A DNA stretch of 64,000 bases from Rhodeus uyekii. Lineage: Eukaryota > Chordata > Actinopteri > Cypriniformes > Acheilognathidae. The stretch spans positions 3,911,501 through 3,975,500 of the forward strand of contig JAWRVZ010000016.1 of the NCBI GenBank assembly GCA_037043235.1, written 5' to 3'. Both the position numbers and the translations under genes were made by a program. The notes below the pieces were generated by a model. It did not search any database. It was given only the letters and a program-made list of their open reading frames with translations, and was not told the DNA's origin. Below, piece by piece: positions 13,201-23,806 of this stretch. The stretch's first letter is position 1. Every line of letters begins with the position of its first letter.

Positions 13201-15028
13201 TTTACTAATATCTAGGAGCAAAAATCAGCCGGAAGGCTTGCTCGTATCTTGGAATACTCGTATGCAGAGACGCTCGTATCTCGAGGTATTACTGTATATC
13301 AAACTAAAACAACGGATCCTGTCACTCTTACAACAAACTCACTCGAATCCTGCTCTCATCTTGCTTGGCATACTTGATGATGGCCATGGTGTCTTCATCC
13401 TTGTGCGCTGATTCCTGCAGCCAGGCCTCCAGCGTCTGCTGATCCCAGTTCAGCCGACTCTTCAGTTCCTCCAGCTTCTGAGTGGCTTTAAAGATGCTGT
13501 TCTGTGCAAATGATGGACAGAATTACATTAGGATTATGAGCGTTCCTTTGTAATAAAATAAAGCTATTTGAACAGTTTATTTGGATCAGACAGTAATACT
13601 GTGAAATATTATAACAACCTAAAACTAGAAAATAAAATTTGTCGAGACAAACTTTAGAAGTTGGCTTGAGAAAGTCGGACAAGAGACTTTAATTTAGCAT
13701 GTTGATAGCCTGATTTAGCATTAACTAAGAAGTCACTGCCACGAATGATCAGAAATTAACATGTTGCTTGGGTGTTGCTAACGTGTTCTGCATGGTTGCT
13801 AGGTTATACGGAGTGGTTGCTAGGCAGTTGCAAGGGTAGCCAGAGTGGTTGCTAGACAGTTGTTAGGGTATCTGGGGTGGTTGATAGGGTGTTGCTAGGT
13901 TATCCGGAGTAGTTGCTAGCACTTTGTAGCACTAAAGCTGTAGGACGAGATACAGTCAGAAATTCTAGTCTCAGAAAAATAATAATGTTTAGGTACAATA
14001 TCAGTAAGTTGGCTCTCTCAAGCCAACTTAATAACTGTTATTTATAATGGTAAAATATTATTTATTCCTATGATCATGTCAAAGCTGTATTTTCAGCATC
14101 ATTCCTCCAGTCTTCAGTGTCACATGATCCTTCAGAAATCAATTTGATACGACAATTTGATGAGCAAGAAACATGTGTGCTGATTAATATTTTAGTGATG
14201 CTTTTTTTTCTTGATCTCTACTACACAGAAAGTTATTTTATTTGAAATTGAAATCTTTTGTAACGATATAAATGTCTGTCACTGCATGCTGGATATCAAT
14301 CTTTCTTTCTTTTGACCCCAAACCTTTGACTTCTGTATTGTGCGAAAGCTTGTTTGTATAGCTTGTCTGATGCTTTGTTTACATATGACTGCTTTGCATT
14401 TGCACATATGCATAAGCACAGGTCGTGTGATATGCGAGTCAGCAGCTGTAACCTCTTGTTCGTTCTTCTTCTCGTTCAGTGCTTTCAGTTGAGCGTCCAG
14501 CTCGCTGATCTCCTGCTTCAAGCGGCCGGACTCTCTCTCCGCCAGCGCTCTGAAATGCTCCTCAGACTCAGTCTCCTTCTCTCGGGCTTTGCACAGAGCC
14601 TGAACACAAGCAAACAATCCCACTCAAACATGACACCTTCAGGCTTACTCTTCACAACAAGAAAATACAGGAAGAACTTCCTCTACTACAATTACCACCT
14701 ACCTGAGTGTGAGAAAGCTCTTGTTTCAGGTTTTTGAGATGTTCAGTGCAAGCATTTATAGCAGCTTTGTGTTTAAACAGTTCGTTCTCAAGATTTAATT
14801 TCTCCTTTTGCTTTCTTTGAAGCTGTAGATAGATGACAAAATGAAAATGACATTTAGGCATGTGCACACACACACACACCCCTCTATTTAAAATCAGTCA
14901 TATAATGGCATTTAGCAGGTCAACTTCTCACTCACCTCCTCCTCTAATGCTTTATTCTCTGCATTAGCTACAGGGAGGGCGAAACCTGCTTCCCAGCCGA
15001 CTTCTGCTAACAGCAAAGAGTGAGACAT
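2024..15028 (-). CDS. ccdc39: Coiled-coil domain-containing protein 39, 3' end beyond window
   Basis: Coding exons (high to low coordinate): 15028-14936, 14822-14703, 14599-14453, 13501-13343, 11772-11680, 11588-11460, 11271-11080, 10635-10532, 10456-10324, 7315-7121, 6992-6828, 6224-6087, 5809-5601, 5413-5290, 2676-2517, 2130-2024. They join in one frame for 756 residues; the human protein is about 940, so the C-terminal exons lie left of base 1. The start MSHSLLLAEVGWEAGFALPV matches the family N-terminus, and blocks such as INQWENTIEQM and KAEKEIHALENTLQV are near-identical to CCDC39. Almost the whole protein is heptad-rich coiled coil with no enzyme motif. Family knowledge: with CCDC40 it forms the 96-nm ruler of motile cilia and is needed for inner dynein arms and the nexin-dynein regulatory complex; human loss causes primary ciliary dyskinesia. 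The donor after 7121 is GC (CAG|GCATGA). Introns carry many transposons. Confidence 0.96.
2876..3760. repeat. Dispersed teleost repeat split by a transposon
   Basis: CATTTATTTGATCAACAATA...AATATTGTGAAAT (to 2946) and TGTAATTTATT...CACATGATCCTTCAGAAATCA (from 3593) are two halves of one common fish repeat. The pogo-like element sits between them. Other copies: 14055-14270, 19980-20090, 21530-21680, 61640-61770, 62935-63070. Confidence 0.65.
2949..3590. mobile_element. pogo/Tigger-like non-autonomous element
   Basis: Starts CAGTAGTACCTCAAGATACG and ends CGTATCTCGAGGTACCACTA, TIRs of the CAGTRGTACCTCGAG type, bounded by TA. It has further internal inverted ends (ACGAAAAACTCATTATACGA). No transposase is visible. 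Confidence 0.8.
3890..4974. mobile_element. MITE-derived element with CCGTATTTT termini, 1.09 kb
   Basis: Ends CCGTATTTTTTTTGCC and GGCGAAAAATACGG are inverted, with the ATAAGACG subterminal motif on both sides. The right flank is TA. A foreign-looking 250-base GC-richer block (4230-4480) and a G-run (4936-4950) lie inside. Confidence 0.7.
6368..6518. mobile_element. Short MITE with CCGTATTTTCC termini
   Basis: 151 bp, CCGTATTGTCCGCACTATAA to the inverted GGTATGGAAAATACGG, flanked by TA on each side. Same terminal family as 3890-4974 and 57204-57847. Confidence 0.8.
7458..7722. mobile_element. Angel-type palindromic MITE
   Basis: GGTAACACTTTAAAATAAG at the left and CTTGGTGTAAAGTGTTTCC at the right are inverted, with repeated TTAACTAACATTAACA blocks inside, as in the zebrafish Angel element. 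A fragment of the same family is at 24835-24882. Confidence 0.7.
7853..8019. repeat. Two adjacent palindromes around a (TA)n core
   Basis: TGAAATAAAGGTCGAATTTA at 7853 recurs inverted up to 7970 with two mismatches, enclosing about 60 bases of (TA)n. A second inverted repeat follows at once: 18-base arms 7969-7986 and 8002-8019 are perfect with a 15-base loop. Confidence 0.85.
8235..9475 (+). mobile_element. Degraded non-LTR retrotransposon, 3' half
   Basis: Plus-strand frames read SHPKSFYISSLVQVYSPKSG, IEPIALYGCEVWGPLT, QRKTPNNACKAELRLYPLII, HWTDATAQQIKLDGYLALNR and ETELHFLTS, the C-terminal region of a fish LINE polyprotein. In-frame stops and a missing reverse-transcriptase core show it is dead. 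The LINE 3' tail TTTGCTTTGGCAATGTAAAG resumes at 10152-10209 after an inserted element. It is antisense to ccdc39. Confidence 0.75.
9496..10151. mobile_element. pogo/Tigger-like element inserted in the LINE
   Basis: CAGTTGAATCCGGTCGATGG at the left and GATAAGTGGGTTCCACTG at the right, bounded by TA on both sides. Repeated GATAACCGAGGTCGAG motifs are subterminal. It interrupts the 3' end of the flanking LINE. Confidence 0.75.
10213..10241. repeat. (GA)n microsatellite
   Basis: Pure AG dinucleotide run directly after the LINE tail, a common site for microsatellite birth. Confidence 0.9.
12306..13294. mobile_element. Tigger-like element with transposase N-terminus relic
   Basis: CAGTAATACCTCGAGAAG to CTCGAGGTATTACTG, flanked by TA. 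The minus strand from 13092 reads MSSKTVSSKDGSEKKKRMMT then MEMKHEIVDKYERGA, the start of a pogo/Tigger transposase (CENP-B-type helix-turn-helix region), soon broken. Same subfamily as 20157-21292. Confidence 0.85.
13765..13925. repeat. Degenerate GGTTGCTAGG minisatellite
   Basis: Variants of GTGGTTGCTAGGCAGTTGC occur five to six times; a familiar teleost tandem repeat. Confidence 0.7.
14055..14270. repeat. Dispersed CACATGATCCTTCAGAAATC repeat
   Basis: Copy of the repeat described at 2876-3760 (TTTTCAGCATCATTCCTCCA, GTGTCACATGATCCTTCAG). Confidence 0.65.
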
Positions 15029-15081
15029 TTTGCTCGGTTTCAGAGACGAGTGCCGAGGCTTATCGCTGTGTTTTCACCGCT

Positions 15082-15095
15082 GTTTCCATAGCAAC
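15082..15095. promoter_or_regulatory. RFX X-box upstream of ccdc39
   Basis: GTTTCCATAGCAAC matches the RFX-family X-box (GTYNCC, 2-base spacer, RGNAAC half-sites). It lies 54 bases upstream of the ccdc39 ATG, in the right place for a promoter or 5' UTR element. Ciliary genes are commonly driven by RFX factors through such sites, so the match fits the gene's function. Binding itself is inferred. Confidence 0.75.
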
Positions 15096-15292
15096 GACGC
15101 TCACTCGTGACGCGCCGCACTCGGCCTAAAGGAGACGCCAAACGCTCCTCCGTCGAGAGATTCGTTACACTTTCATTCTGAATTTGTGACTATTTATTTT
15201 TTATTCTCAGGTTAAATTTGGGAAGTTAGACTGTGTGAAAACATTCGCTGACATCCACACACACACACAAAATAGTTTCAAGGGCATCTGAC

Positions 15293-15298
15293 TTTATT
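15293..15298 (-). other. Candidate polyadenylation signal of dcun1d1
   Basis: AATAAA on the minus strand, about 740 bases past the dcun1d1 stop codon and about 200 bases before the ccdc39 X-box. It is the candidate 3' end that best separates the two co-oriented genes. Use is inferred. Confidence 0.5.
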
Positions 15299-16035
15299 CA
15301 TCAACTATAACCTGATTTTATTGTACGGATTATGCGACTTCTCAAAGTGCTGAATTAACTGCAAACACAGCATAGCAATACATCAAACTGAGTCATTAAT
15401 CGAGGAAAACTGAGGTAATGTTGAAATTAATATTATTTCTAGGATTGTAAAATATAATATGCTCAGTTATTGTGACCTATCGATTTAATCAAAACCAGTG
15501 AAATCACTGTCTGGATATCAACAGAAAAAGTACATTAAGTCACAATAAAACACAAAAAGAAAGCAAAAGTGACTGGTGCTCAAGACACCAGCTACTCTGT
15601 TTTATAAAAAAGAGAGAGAACAATCAAAGAACGTTAACGTATAATTTTCATAAAAACCAAATGGAAGGAAACAAACATTCAAAGCAAGAATGCATGTGAG
15701 TATTAAAATTAATATTTGACATTTCCTAACTGTATCTGTGACAGCTTGTTCGACAAACTGCTTCATCTGGATGAGACCACTGAAGTCCCAGTCCAAGTCA
15801 GAGATTGAATAAGATCCTGTATGAAGTCGAAACAAAACAAAAACAGCCCCAAAAGATAAAAGCCCAAATCACCAGTAGATGACTGAAGAGAAAAGATGCC
15901 TTTAAGGTCTCTGGTTTGTATAAATGTCTCAGTCCTGAGGGCTTGGAAAAGGCAATGCAGATCTCAGTTCAGTCCTCTGCTTAGCAGAAGCTGTTTGTTT
16001 TTCTGAGGTTCAGATGTTCCTCTGAAGGAATGTAC

Positions 16036-19000
16036 TTATACAGCTGTGCTCTTGGTTCCAATGTACGGCCGCGCAAACTCCACAAAATCGTCAATAAGAA
16101 CTGGCCATGCTCCTAAAAACATGGGGAAAAATAAGGCATTAATAGGAGATTCATTTTCATTTGAATTTTACTCATTTAAGATTTTGATTAAAATAAGCCA
16201 TAATCAAAACACTTTGTCCCCTGGTTTCACAGACAAGGCATTAAGGGACAGCTCTTCCAAAACGGAAAATTGTATCTTCATTTACCTACCAACATGTTAC
16301 TTCAAACCCGTAAAACTTCAGAAAACAATAGATCTTTTAGATGAAATCTGAGAGCTTTCTGTCTCACCATTGACAGCTACGCAACTGATACTTTGATGCA
16401 TCAAAAAGTTCACAAACCAAATTTCCTGAAGAGCTTCAATCGGTATATATGAAGAACATTAACAGAAGCTGAACCGAACCTACTTGACACACGAGAATGA
16501 ACCTCAAACGTGCTGCGTAACAAGAATGAATCTCATCGGTTCTTGCTGAAGCTCAAACGTTCTGCGTAACAAGAATGAATCTCATCGGTTCTTGCTGAAG
16601 CTCAAACGTTCTGCGTAACAAGAATGAATCTCATCGGTTCTTGCTGAAGCTCAAACGTTCTGCGTAACAAGAATGAATCTCATCGGTTCTTGCTGAAGCT
16701 CAAACGTGCTGCGTAACAAGAATGAATCTCATTGGTTCTTGCTGAAGCTCAAACGTGCTGCGTAACAAGAATGAATCTCATTGGTTCTTGCTGAAGCTCA
16801 AACGTGCTGCGTAACAAGAATGAATCTCATTCGTTCTTCCGTTTACCACAACTGATTTGTGTGTTGATGAATGTTTAAATTGAAAGAAAAGCACAAAATT
16901 AGCCATTATGCGCTTTCATGCTCGATTGTAAAAAAAAAAAAAAACCCAAAAAAAAAACAAGATGTTAATAAAAAAAACACAACAACAAATAATACGACAT
17001 ACAAGTTATGACAGACTGTCTCGACAAAGTGGGAACTGCTCAGTTTCATGAGAAGCTTTTGTGCATATTCACCATTGAACTCTGTCTAAAGCTGTTGTCC
17101 ATAAAACATGCTGGAGACAATTTTATGGAGTTATAATGGGGCTAAAAATATGGGGTTATAATGTTCAGGAACAGTGTTTAAAATCAATTTTATCCGTCAG
17201 CCTTAGGAAGGTCGAACTAATGACTTTTGGAAACGGAGTAGACAAAACAGCATCTCTTTGACTTCGCAGTAGCTCACCAGGCCTCGTCCCGTTATTTGCG
17301 TATTCCATGGGTGGAACTATATAATTAAATAAGTAACATTATGACTTCACAAAGCATTTGTTGTAGTTCTTGGAAGGTGAATTCTGTTAAATAAATACAG
17401 TAATACCTCAGTTACGAGTTTAATTCGTTCCAAGAGCTCGTAACCCAAAATTCTCATACACCAAAACAATTTTCCCCATAAGAATGCACAAAAAAAACAA
17501 AAAAACAATCGATTTGTTCCACACAACCATAAATGCCCATTTTAAATATTTTGGGGGTTTTACCCTATTAATTACAGTTAAAATTATAACCATTAAGATC
17601 TCATAAATATTAATAATTGACAATTAAACTAAAAATACTTGACAATTTACTGTAACGCGCACTTTAGCTTTTAGTAGCGTCGCTGCTGGCGTGAAGGAGA
17701 TGAGAGGAGGGTTTTACTGCTTACAGGGAGAATTTCATCCCTTCATTCTATATGCTGTACTGTACGTATATATTTCACTACGTGAACAATAGCGATCACA
17801 ATTAATGTTAACAACACGAGGTAAAACCGCTGTAAATCACTTATAAAAGTATCACTGTGGTGAATGATGAACCAAACCAAGCGACGCTGAGAGAATGAAC
17901 GAGTGAAGGGGTGATAGGCTTTATGAGAGGCTGTCGTTAGGATATTTCCAGTAAAAATGCGTGACACGATGCCGAGCGTTAGGACTTTTCCACACAAAAA
18001 TATGCGTGGGTGAGGGAATGTTTTTCTCGCACACCGATACAATGCTCGTACACCGTTTTGCTCGTATACTAAGTCACTCGTAAACCGAGGTATTACTGTA
18101 TCGCCCTTTGGAGTGGACCTTGAGCTGTGTAACATTCCAGCTGTTTTTTTTTTAATGCTTCAAACTAAAGTTGAAAAAGTGAACAGACTAAATTCATATG
18201 GATTAGTTCTACGATCACTTTATGAACTCGTCAAAGCATCAAAGTGTCAGTTGTGTAGTTTTCAATGGAGGAACAGGAAGCTCTCAGATTTCATCAAATA
18301 TATCTTCAGTCTTATGGGTTTGGAACGACATGAGGGGAAGCACTTCAAGACAGAATTTTCATTTTTGAGTTAACTATCCCTTTAAACCTAGTTCCTAACT
18401 AAAATGCGCACCAGTAATGCATTTTTACTAAGGCATGTTTATAGAACTTTGTGTCCTAACTGAACTAAAGACTAATCCTGCCAGGCATGAGAACTCTCTA
18501 AATAAAACAAAACAGAGGTTAAATTAGTGAAATAAGTGCCAACTAACCCTCCTCATCGTAGTTTGACATATCGTCTGTGATCATCGTGCTGAAATCTAAC
18601 AAAAGGTTCCATGTATCTTTGGGAATGGATCGCTTATGATGCTCCTGAAAATGCATAAGCAACGCACACAAAGAGTTATCATCCAGTTTTCAGAGATTAA
18701 ACACTATTTTTATTACTAGTTAAGGCTGGAATACAGCACACAAATTTTGCCCAGATCTTTGCCTCTATTTTCAGTCTGTACGTGCCAACACCAAAACATT
18801 TGGAGCCAGATTTACGAAACAGCTTGCGCCGGCGCAAACCCTCTTTTTGCGTTAAAAACTAGACAAACAGTGAAATATTAGCACTGAAAAGGCGTCAACA
18901 GTTGTTTTTGCGGCTGGCCTTATTGTAAATGCATTTGTAGGAGTTTCCTTTCAGGCACGAAATTTATGGGAGGAGATTATTTAAAGGAATCACGCAAGGT

Positions 19001-20086
19001 GATTTACTAAGGTTTGCGCTAGTTAATTTACTGGTATTTGTGCCATTATTTACCACTCAAAAAAAGCATGTCTTAAACCAGATGCTAATTTGCGCTGTTC
19101 TTGGTGGATTGCACTGGTTCTTATGGAAATGATCCGGCTGCGTCTGCATTTTAATTTGCATGTCGTCAGTAGTTTACACTAAACGTTCCACTCCCATCAG
19201 TGCTTTTTTGGGAATTGCGCACTCACAATAATTTGCCCCGTTTAGTAAATCTGGCCCCTTAGGTTTAAAAAGTCAACTTACAGCCAGGAACAGAACGATA
19301 CTCACCAATAAAAATTTGTTCCATAGATCTAGAAATTTAAAACGCCCAGCCAATATTAAATTCCAGTATGCAATTGCCATTTCTAGGTCTAGAGAAAAAC
19401 AAAACAAAACAATAAAACTGAAAAAATACTACCGTAGTTAACTATGCAAAAATTAAAAGTAACAAATGAGAATGAACCCAGCACATGCCTAAGCCCTTTT
19501 GTCCTGGATTCTTAGCAAAGTTGAATGTGAACTGATAGAAGTCTTTAAATTTCCCTTGGTCCTTCAACTCTTGCTCCATCCTAGGCAGCTGTGCTTTGAG
19601 TTTCTCTATGCTGTCACACCTTAACAAGACAATGACAAAGTCAATCCATGCAGTGAATGGTAAAAATGATTCAGAGAGCTCTGATGCGATTGAAGAACAC
19701 TTACCCTTGCTCGGCCATTCCCTCCATGAACTCTTGTTTGGAGAACTCGCATTGTGTTGCTGCCCTGAACTTCCAGGCGATTAGCAGTACACTTACACTG
19801 GCTGGATCCAGAGCCAAGTCATCACAGAACTGCTGGATTCCATCTATACCGATCTTGTTGTCATCTTGAGGGTCTGTAAAAATTAATAATCATGCTGTTT
19901 TAATGTTTTTGAATAGTCTCTTAAATCTCACCAAGGCTAAAAATAAATTTATAAAAAATAAATAAATTAAATTAACTAGTTTCTGTTGCAATATATTGTA
20001 TAACTTATTATATTTTCTGTATTCTTAGTCCAGTCTTCAGAGTCACATGATCCCTCAGAAATCATTCTAATATCATGTCATTATCA

Positions 20087-20144
<58 letters not shown>

Positions 20145-21751
20145 CATACACACACACAGTAATACTTCTAGATACGAGATAAATAATAGAAAACAAATTA
20201 ATCTGTTCCAGATCCGTAACAATGGGGGAAAAAAAGGTTTTATTGGTATAGACAAACACAATTATAGTACATGTACACAGAATAAGGATTCGTGTGATAT
20301 CAAATAAAATGTTGTTTTAATTATAAGTGTTTACAGTCAGTAGCAGCAGGTGTGGAGGAGGGAGGGGGGGGGGGGGTTGGTACGCAGACACTTGATTCCG
20401 TATCGTACCTTACACGAACACTACTTAAACTTAAATTTACAATTGAACTCAGCTTACGTGTTTTTTTTTTTTACTTTTCTATTTTCTATTATTGTTTTGA
20501 TTTTTACGATTTGTATTCTTTACTTTTGATCACTTTTTGTAATTTTTTCGTTTACTTAAAAACTGTCATTTTCTTGAATAGCAGGAACTAAGCATAACTG
20601 AACTTAGCTTACGTTTTTTTTTTTTTACTTTTCTATTTTGTATTATTGTTTTGATTTTTTCGATTTGTATTCTTTACTTTCGATCACTTTCCTTACCTTT
20701 TTTCGCCTGACTACCCTCACTTTCACTTTCACTTAGCGCAGACCTTTTAACTAAATATCTGTCGAGGGAGATCTGCTTCTCCTTTATCCACAACAACAGA
20801 AGCCTCTCCATCTCCTCATTTATATTCAAACATAACTTCGATTTAATCGTCACGCCCTAGGAAGGATTTACATTCTTGATGACATCCTTCTGCTTTAGGA
20901 TGGTGCATATCGTGGATGTACTGCGATCATACATGCGTGCTAGAATTGTTTGTCTATGCGGGCACCGCGCTCATATTTATCCACAATTTCAGGCTTCATT
21001 TCCATGGTCATCATGCGTTTCTTCTTCTCACTACCATCCTTACTACTCACTTTCTTAGAACTCATCGCTATTATGAAGAATAATGCTCAAATTAGAGAGA
21101 AAATCAGCTGCTCGCGGGCGATGCGTACAGAAGTCAGAGAACACTGAAGTGAAAGTGTGTTGGCATCGGCGTCAGTACGAGTGCTAATATCTCGAATATT
21201 TACTCGTATCTAGAAGCAAAAATCAGCCGGAAGGCTTGCTCGTATCTTGGAATACTCGTATGTAGAGACGCTTGTATCTCGAGGTATTACTGTATATATA
21301 AATTAATTATATAAATAAAGTTTTACTGTGGAAATAGTGCTTTTCAAACATTTGGGGCAGGTACTTTTTTTGTACTTTTTAAAATAAATGTATACTTTTT
21401 CAGCAAAGGCACATTTAACTGAGTAAAAAAATGACAGCAAAGGCATTTATGAAATTAACAAATATTTTAAAAAATTAAATAAATGATGTTCTTTTGAACT
21501 ATATTCATTAAGGAATCTTGAAAAAAAGACAATTTTAATGTTTAATATATAGATATAATCATAAATGTTTCTTGATCATCGTATCAGAATGATTTCTGAA
21601 GGATCATGTGACACTGAAGACTGCTGAAATGATGCTGAAAACTTTGACATGATCACAGGAATAAATTACATTTTACCATATTTAATTACATATATTATTA
21701 TAGCTGTTAATAATTACTATTACAATTAATAATAATGTCACAATATTCAAG

Positions 21752-21812
<61 letters not shown>

Positions 21813-22613
21813 CACACACACATGTTGTGTTGAATTCTTACCTCTGTACCGATTGTAAAGATGTTCTAACTTTTTCCGGTCTAGTGTTCCTTTTAGATTC
21901 TGTACATAGAGGTCAGGATTTTGGAAAAAGTTGTCTGTAGCAACGTCTAGTTTCCAATCATTTTGAGACAAACAATTCAAAGCTGTTTTCTCGTTTGACT
22001 GGGTAAAGATCATGAACTGGCGAACTTTATCCTTCTGAGAGGATTTCAGCTTGTTCTGTAATGGGGGGGAGAGAGAGCACAAAGGTTGGTCAGTTAGTGA
22101 GATAATGCATATCAACAGAGTCTGAACATCAGCATATGGATCCCAATAGCTTCTCTTCCCCTATAAGTCTACATTTCACCGAGGGTAACACAAGTAATTA
22201 GTTTGCTTCATGCAGTCAAGAATATATATGTGTATATAACACGAACACTTCCACGAACACGCTCGTCTGCTAAGCTTTTCAGCAGCATTTCACACTGTTT
22301 GCATGATGCTTTGTAAGCGACAATCAAACAAATAATCCTTAAGTGTGGCCCACCAGTCCGGCTTGTCATATATGAGATGAACTTGTCCGGCAGTTTTGCC
22401 CTCGCTAGCTTCAAAGCTACCTGCTCTGCAGAGCTGTCTGACATTAATTCATCAACAACACAACTCTCCTGCAACACACATTTACAGGAATGTCGTCGTC
22501 AAAACATGCTAATAACTCAACGGGATTCGTCGTAGCAGCTTATAGGTATTTTGTGACTGTAACGTAAATAAGTAAAATAATAGTTTTCTGATTTTTTTTT
22601 TTACATTTACCAT
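16036..22613 (-). CDS. dcun1d1: DCN1-like protein 1 (cullin neddylation co-E3), complete
   Basis: Seven coding exons: 22613-22611 (only the ATG), 22055-21842, 19873-19705, 19619-19489, 19388-19306, 18644-18548, 16112-16036; 257 aa, against 259 in human. The N-terminal part (residues about 8-45, from SSQKDKVRQFMIFTQ) is the UBA-like domain; the rest is the PONY/DCUN1 domain, with conserved FAKNPGQKGLDLEMAIAYWN and DDFVEFARP near the C-terminus. Known role: it binds N-acetylated UBE2M and cullin WHB domains and promotes NEDD8 transfer, activating cullin-RING ligases. Exon 4 ends ...GGC TTA G followed by GCATGT, a GC donor, giving a GC-AG intron. The intron 1 donor follows the start codon directly (ATG|GTAAAT). 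Intron 6 holds a 49-bp tandem array and a pogo-like element. It is divergent from eif4a2 and co-oriented with ccdc39. Confidence 0.97.
16500..16842. repeat. 49-bp tandem repeat, seven copies
   Basis: Unit AAGCTCAAACGTTCTGCGTA...TCGGTTCTTGCTG is exactly 49 bases; seven copies fill 343 bases in dcun1d1 intron 6. Copies differ only at a few sites (GTTCTGC/GTGCTGC; CATCGG/CATTGG), and these variants are grouped along the array. Confidence 0.95.
17398..18098. mobile_element. pogo/Tigger-like element in dcun1d1 intron 6
   Basis: CAGTAATACCTCAGTTACGA to CGTAAACCGAGGTATTACTG, flanked by TA both sides. Homologous to 33488-34123. Confidence 0.85.
18802..19258. mobile_element. MITE with GGGCCAGATTTACTAAAC termini
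   Basis: GGAGCCAGATTTACGAAAC at the left and GTTTAGTAAATCTGGCCCC at the right are inverted; about 457 bases, no coding. Possibly Harbinger-like with a T-rich target, not resolved. Confidence 0.7.
20094..20138. repeat. (TA)n microsatellite
   Basis: Pure TA run between a dispersed repeat (19980-20090) and the next Tigger-like element. Confidence 0.9.
20157..21292. mobile_element. Tigger-like element with internal duplication
   Basis: CAGTAATACTTCTAGATACG to CTCGAGGTATTACTG. Minus strand from 21066 reads MSSKKVSSKDGSEKKKRMMT, transposase start as in 12306-13294. A roughly 150-base internal stretch (T-run, TACTTTTCTATTTTCTATTA, TCGATTTGTATTCTTTACTT) is present twice (20455-20545 and 20610-20690). 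A G-run is at 20365-20376. Confidence 0.85.
21753..21806. repeat. (TA)n microsatellite beside dcun1d1 exon 2
   Basis: TA run starting 36 bases inside the intron from the exon 2 donor. Confidence 0.9.
22208..22477 (-). other. Unexplained open frame in dcun1d1 intron 1
   Basis: A minus-strand frame of about 89 codons without a stop lies in the first intron of dcun1d1. It is preceded by TTGCAG at 22469-22474, which could act as a splice acceptor. The translation contains DELMSDSSAEQVALKLARAK and later HLRIICLIVAYKASCKQCEM, mixed-composition sequence that does not look like a microsatellite shadow. I do not recognise a family. There is no convincing donor at its 3' end. It may be an unused exon, a transposon remnant, or chance. 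Confidence 0.25.
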
Positions 22614-22633
22614 GTTTGTGATTTCCAGACTCC

Positions 22634-22681
22634 CTCTTCCGCTATCCCTCTCTACACTGCAACCACTTCCGCTCATGCGCA
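22634..22681 (-). promoter_or_regulatory. dcun1d1 core promoter with ETS and NRF1-like sites
   Basis: Within 70 bases of the dcun1d1 ATG the minus strand shows two GCGGAAG ETS-type sites (22634-22642 and 22663-22672) and an overlapping NRF1-like half site TGCGCATGAGC (22671-22681). This is the usual makeup of TATA-less housekeeping promoters. The exact start site cannot be read from the sequence. Confidence 0.55.
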
Positions 22682-22782
22682 GTGACATTTGTACACAGTC
22701 AGCTGTTCGCTATAGACACACCACACACACACATACACAACTCTGTTTTCATACTCAGAAATCTGCAGAATATCCGCCCATG

Positions 22783-23752
22783 TGAATCTGAACTCTAATA
22801 CTATATGAACTCAATCAGATCATCCACCCATGTGAATCTGAAACTCTAAAACTACGGTATATGAACTGAATCTGGACATCCACCCATGTGAATCTGAACT
22901 CTATTACTATATGAACTCATTCAGAACATCTGAACTCTATTACTATATGAACTCATTCAGAACATCTGAACTCTATTACTATATGAACTCATTCAGAACA
23001 TCTGAACTCTATTACTATATGAACTCATTCAGAACATCCACCCATGTGAATCTGAACTCTATTACTATATGAACTCATTCAGAACATCTGAACTCTATTA
23101 CTATATGAACTCATTCAGAACATCCACCCATGTGAATCTGAACTCTATTACTATATGAACTCATTCAGAACATCCACCCATGTGAATCTGAACTCTATTA
23201 CTATATGAACTCATTCAGAACATCTGAACTCTATTACTATATGAACTCATTCAGAACATCTGAACTCTATTACTATATGAACTCATTCAGAACATCCACC
23301 CATGTGAATCTGAACTCTATTACTATATGAACTCATTCAGAACATCCACCCATGTGAATCTGAACTCTATTACTATATGAACTCATTCAGAACATCTGAA
23401 CTCTATTACTATATGAACTCATTCAGAACATCTGAACTCTATTACTATATGAACTCATTCAGAACATCCACCCATGTGAATCTGAACTCTATTACTATAT
23501 GAACTCATTCAGAACATCTGAACTCTATTACTATATGAACTCATTCAGAACATCTGAACTCTATTACTATATGAACTCATTCAGAACATCCACCCATGTG
23601 AATCTGAACTCTATTACTATATGAACTCATTCAGAACATCCACCCATGTGAATCTGAACTCTATTACTATATGAACTCATTCAGAACATCCACCCATGTG
23701 AATCTGAACTTCATTACTATATGAACTTTATCGGCACATCCACCCATGTGTG
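22783..23752. repeat. Minisatellite built from 50-bp and 36-bp units
   Basis: Long unit (L, 50 bp) starts CATCCACCCATGTGAATCTG; short unit (S, 36 bp) lacks the 14 bases between CATC and TGAACTC. From 22877 the order is L SSS L S LL SS LL SS L SS LLL, with unit boundaries at 23035, 23085, 23121, 23171, 23221, 23257, 23293, 23343, 23393, 23429, 23465, 23515, 23551, 23587, 23637 and 23687. Inner units are virtually identical; edge units are diverged. A (TA)n run at 23755-23800 follows. Confidence 0.97.

Positions 23753-23804
<52 letters not shown>

Positions 23805-23806
<2 letters not shown>

Noticed and set aside
22783..23752. CRISPR-like array
   Set aside because: Units abut without unique spacers and the genome is vertebrate; it is a minisatellite.
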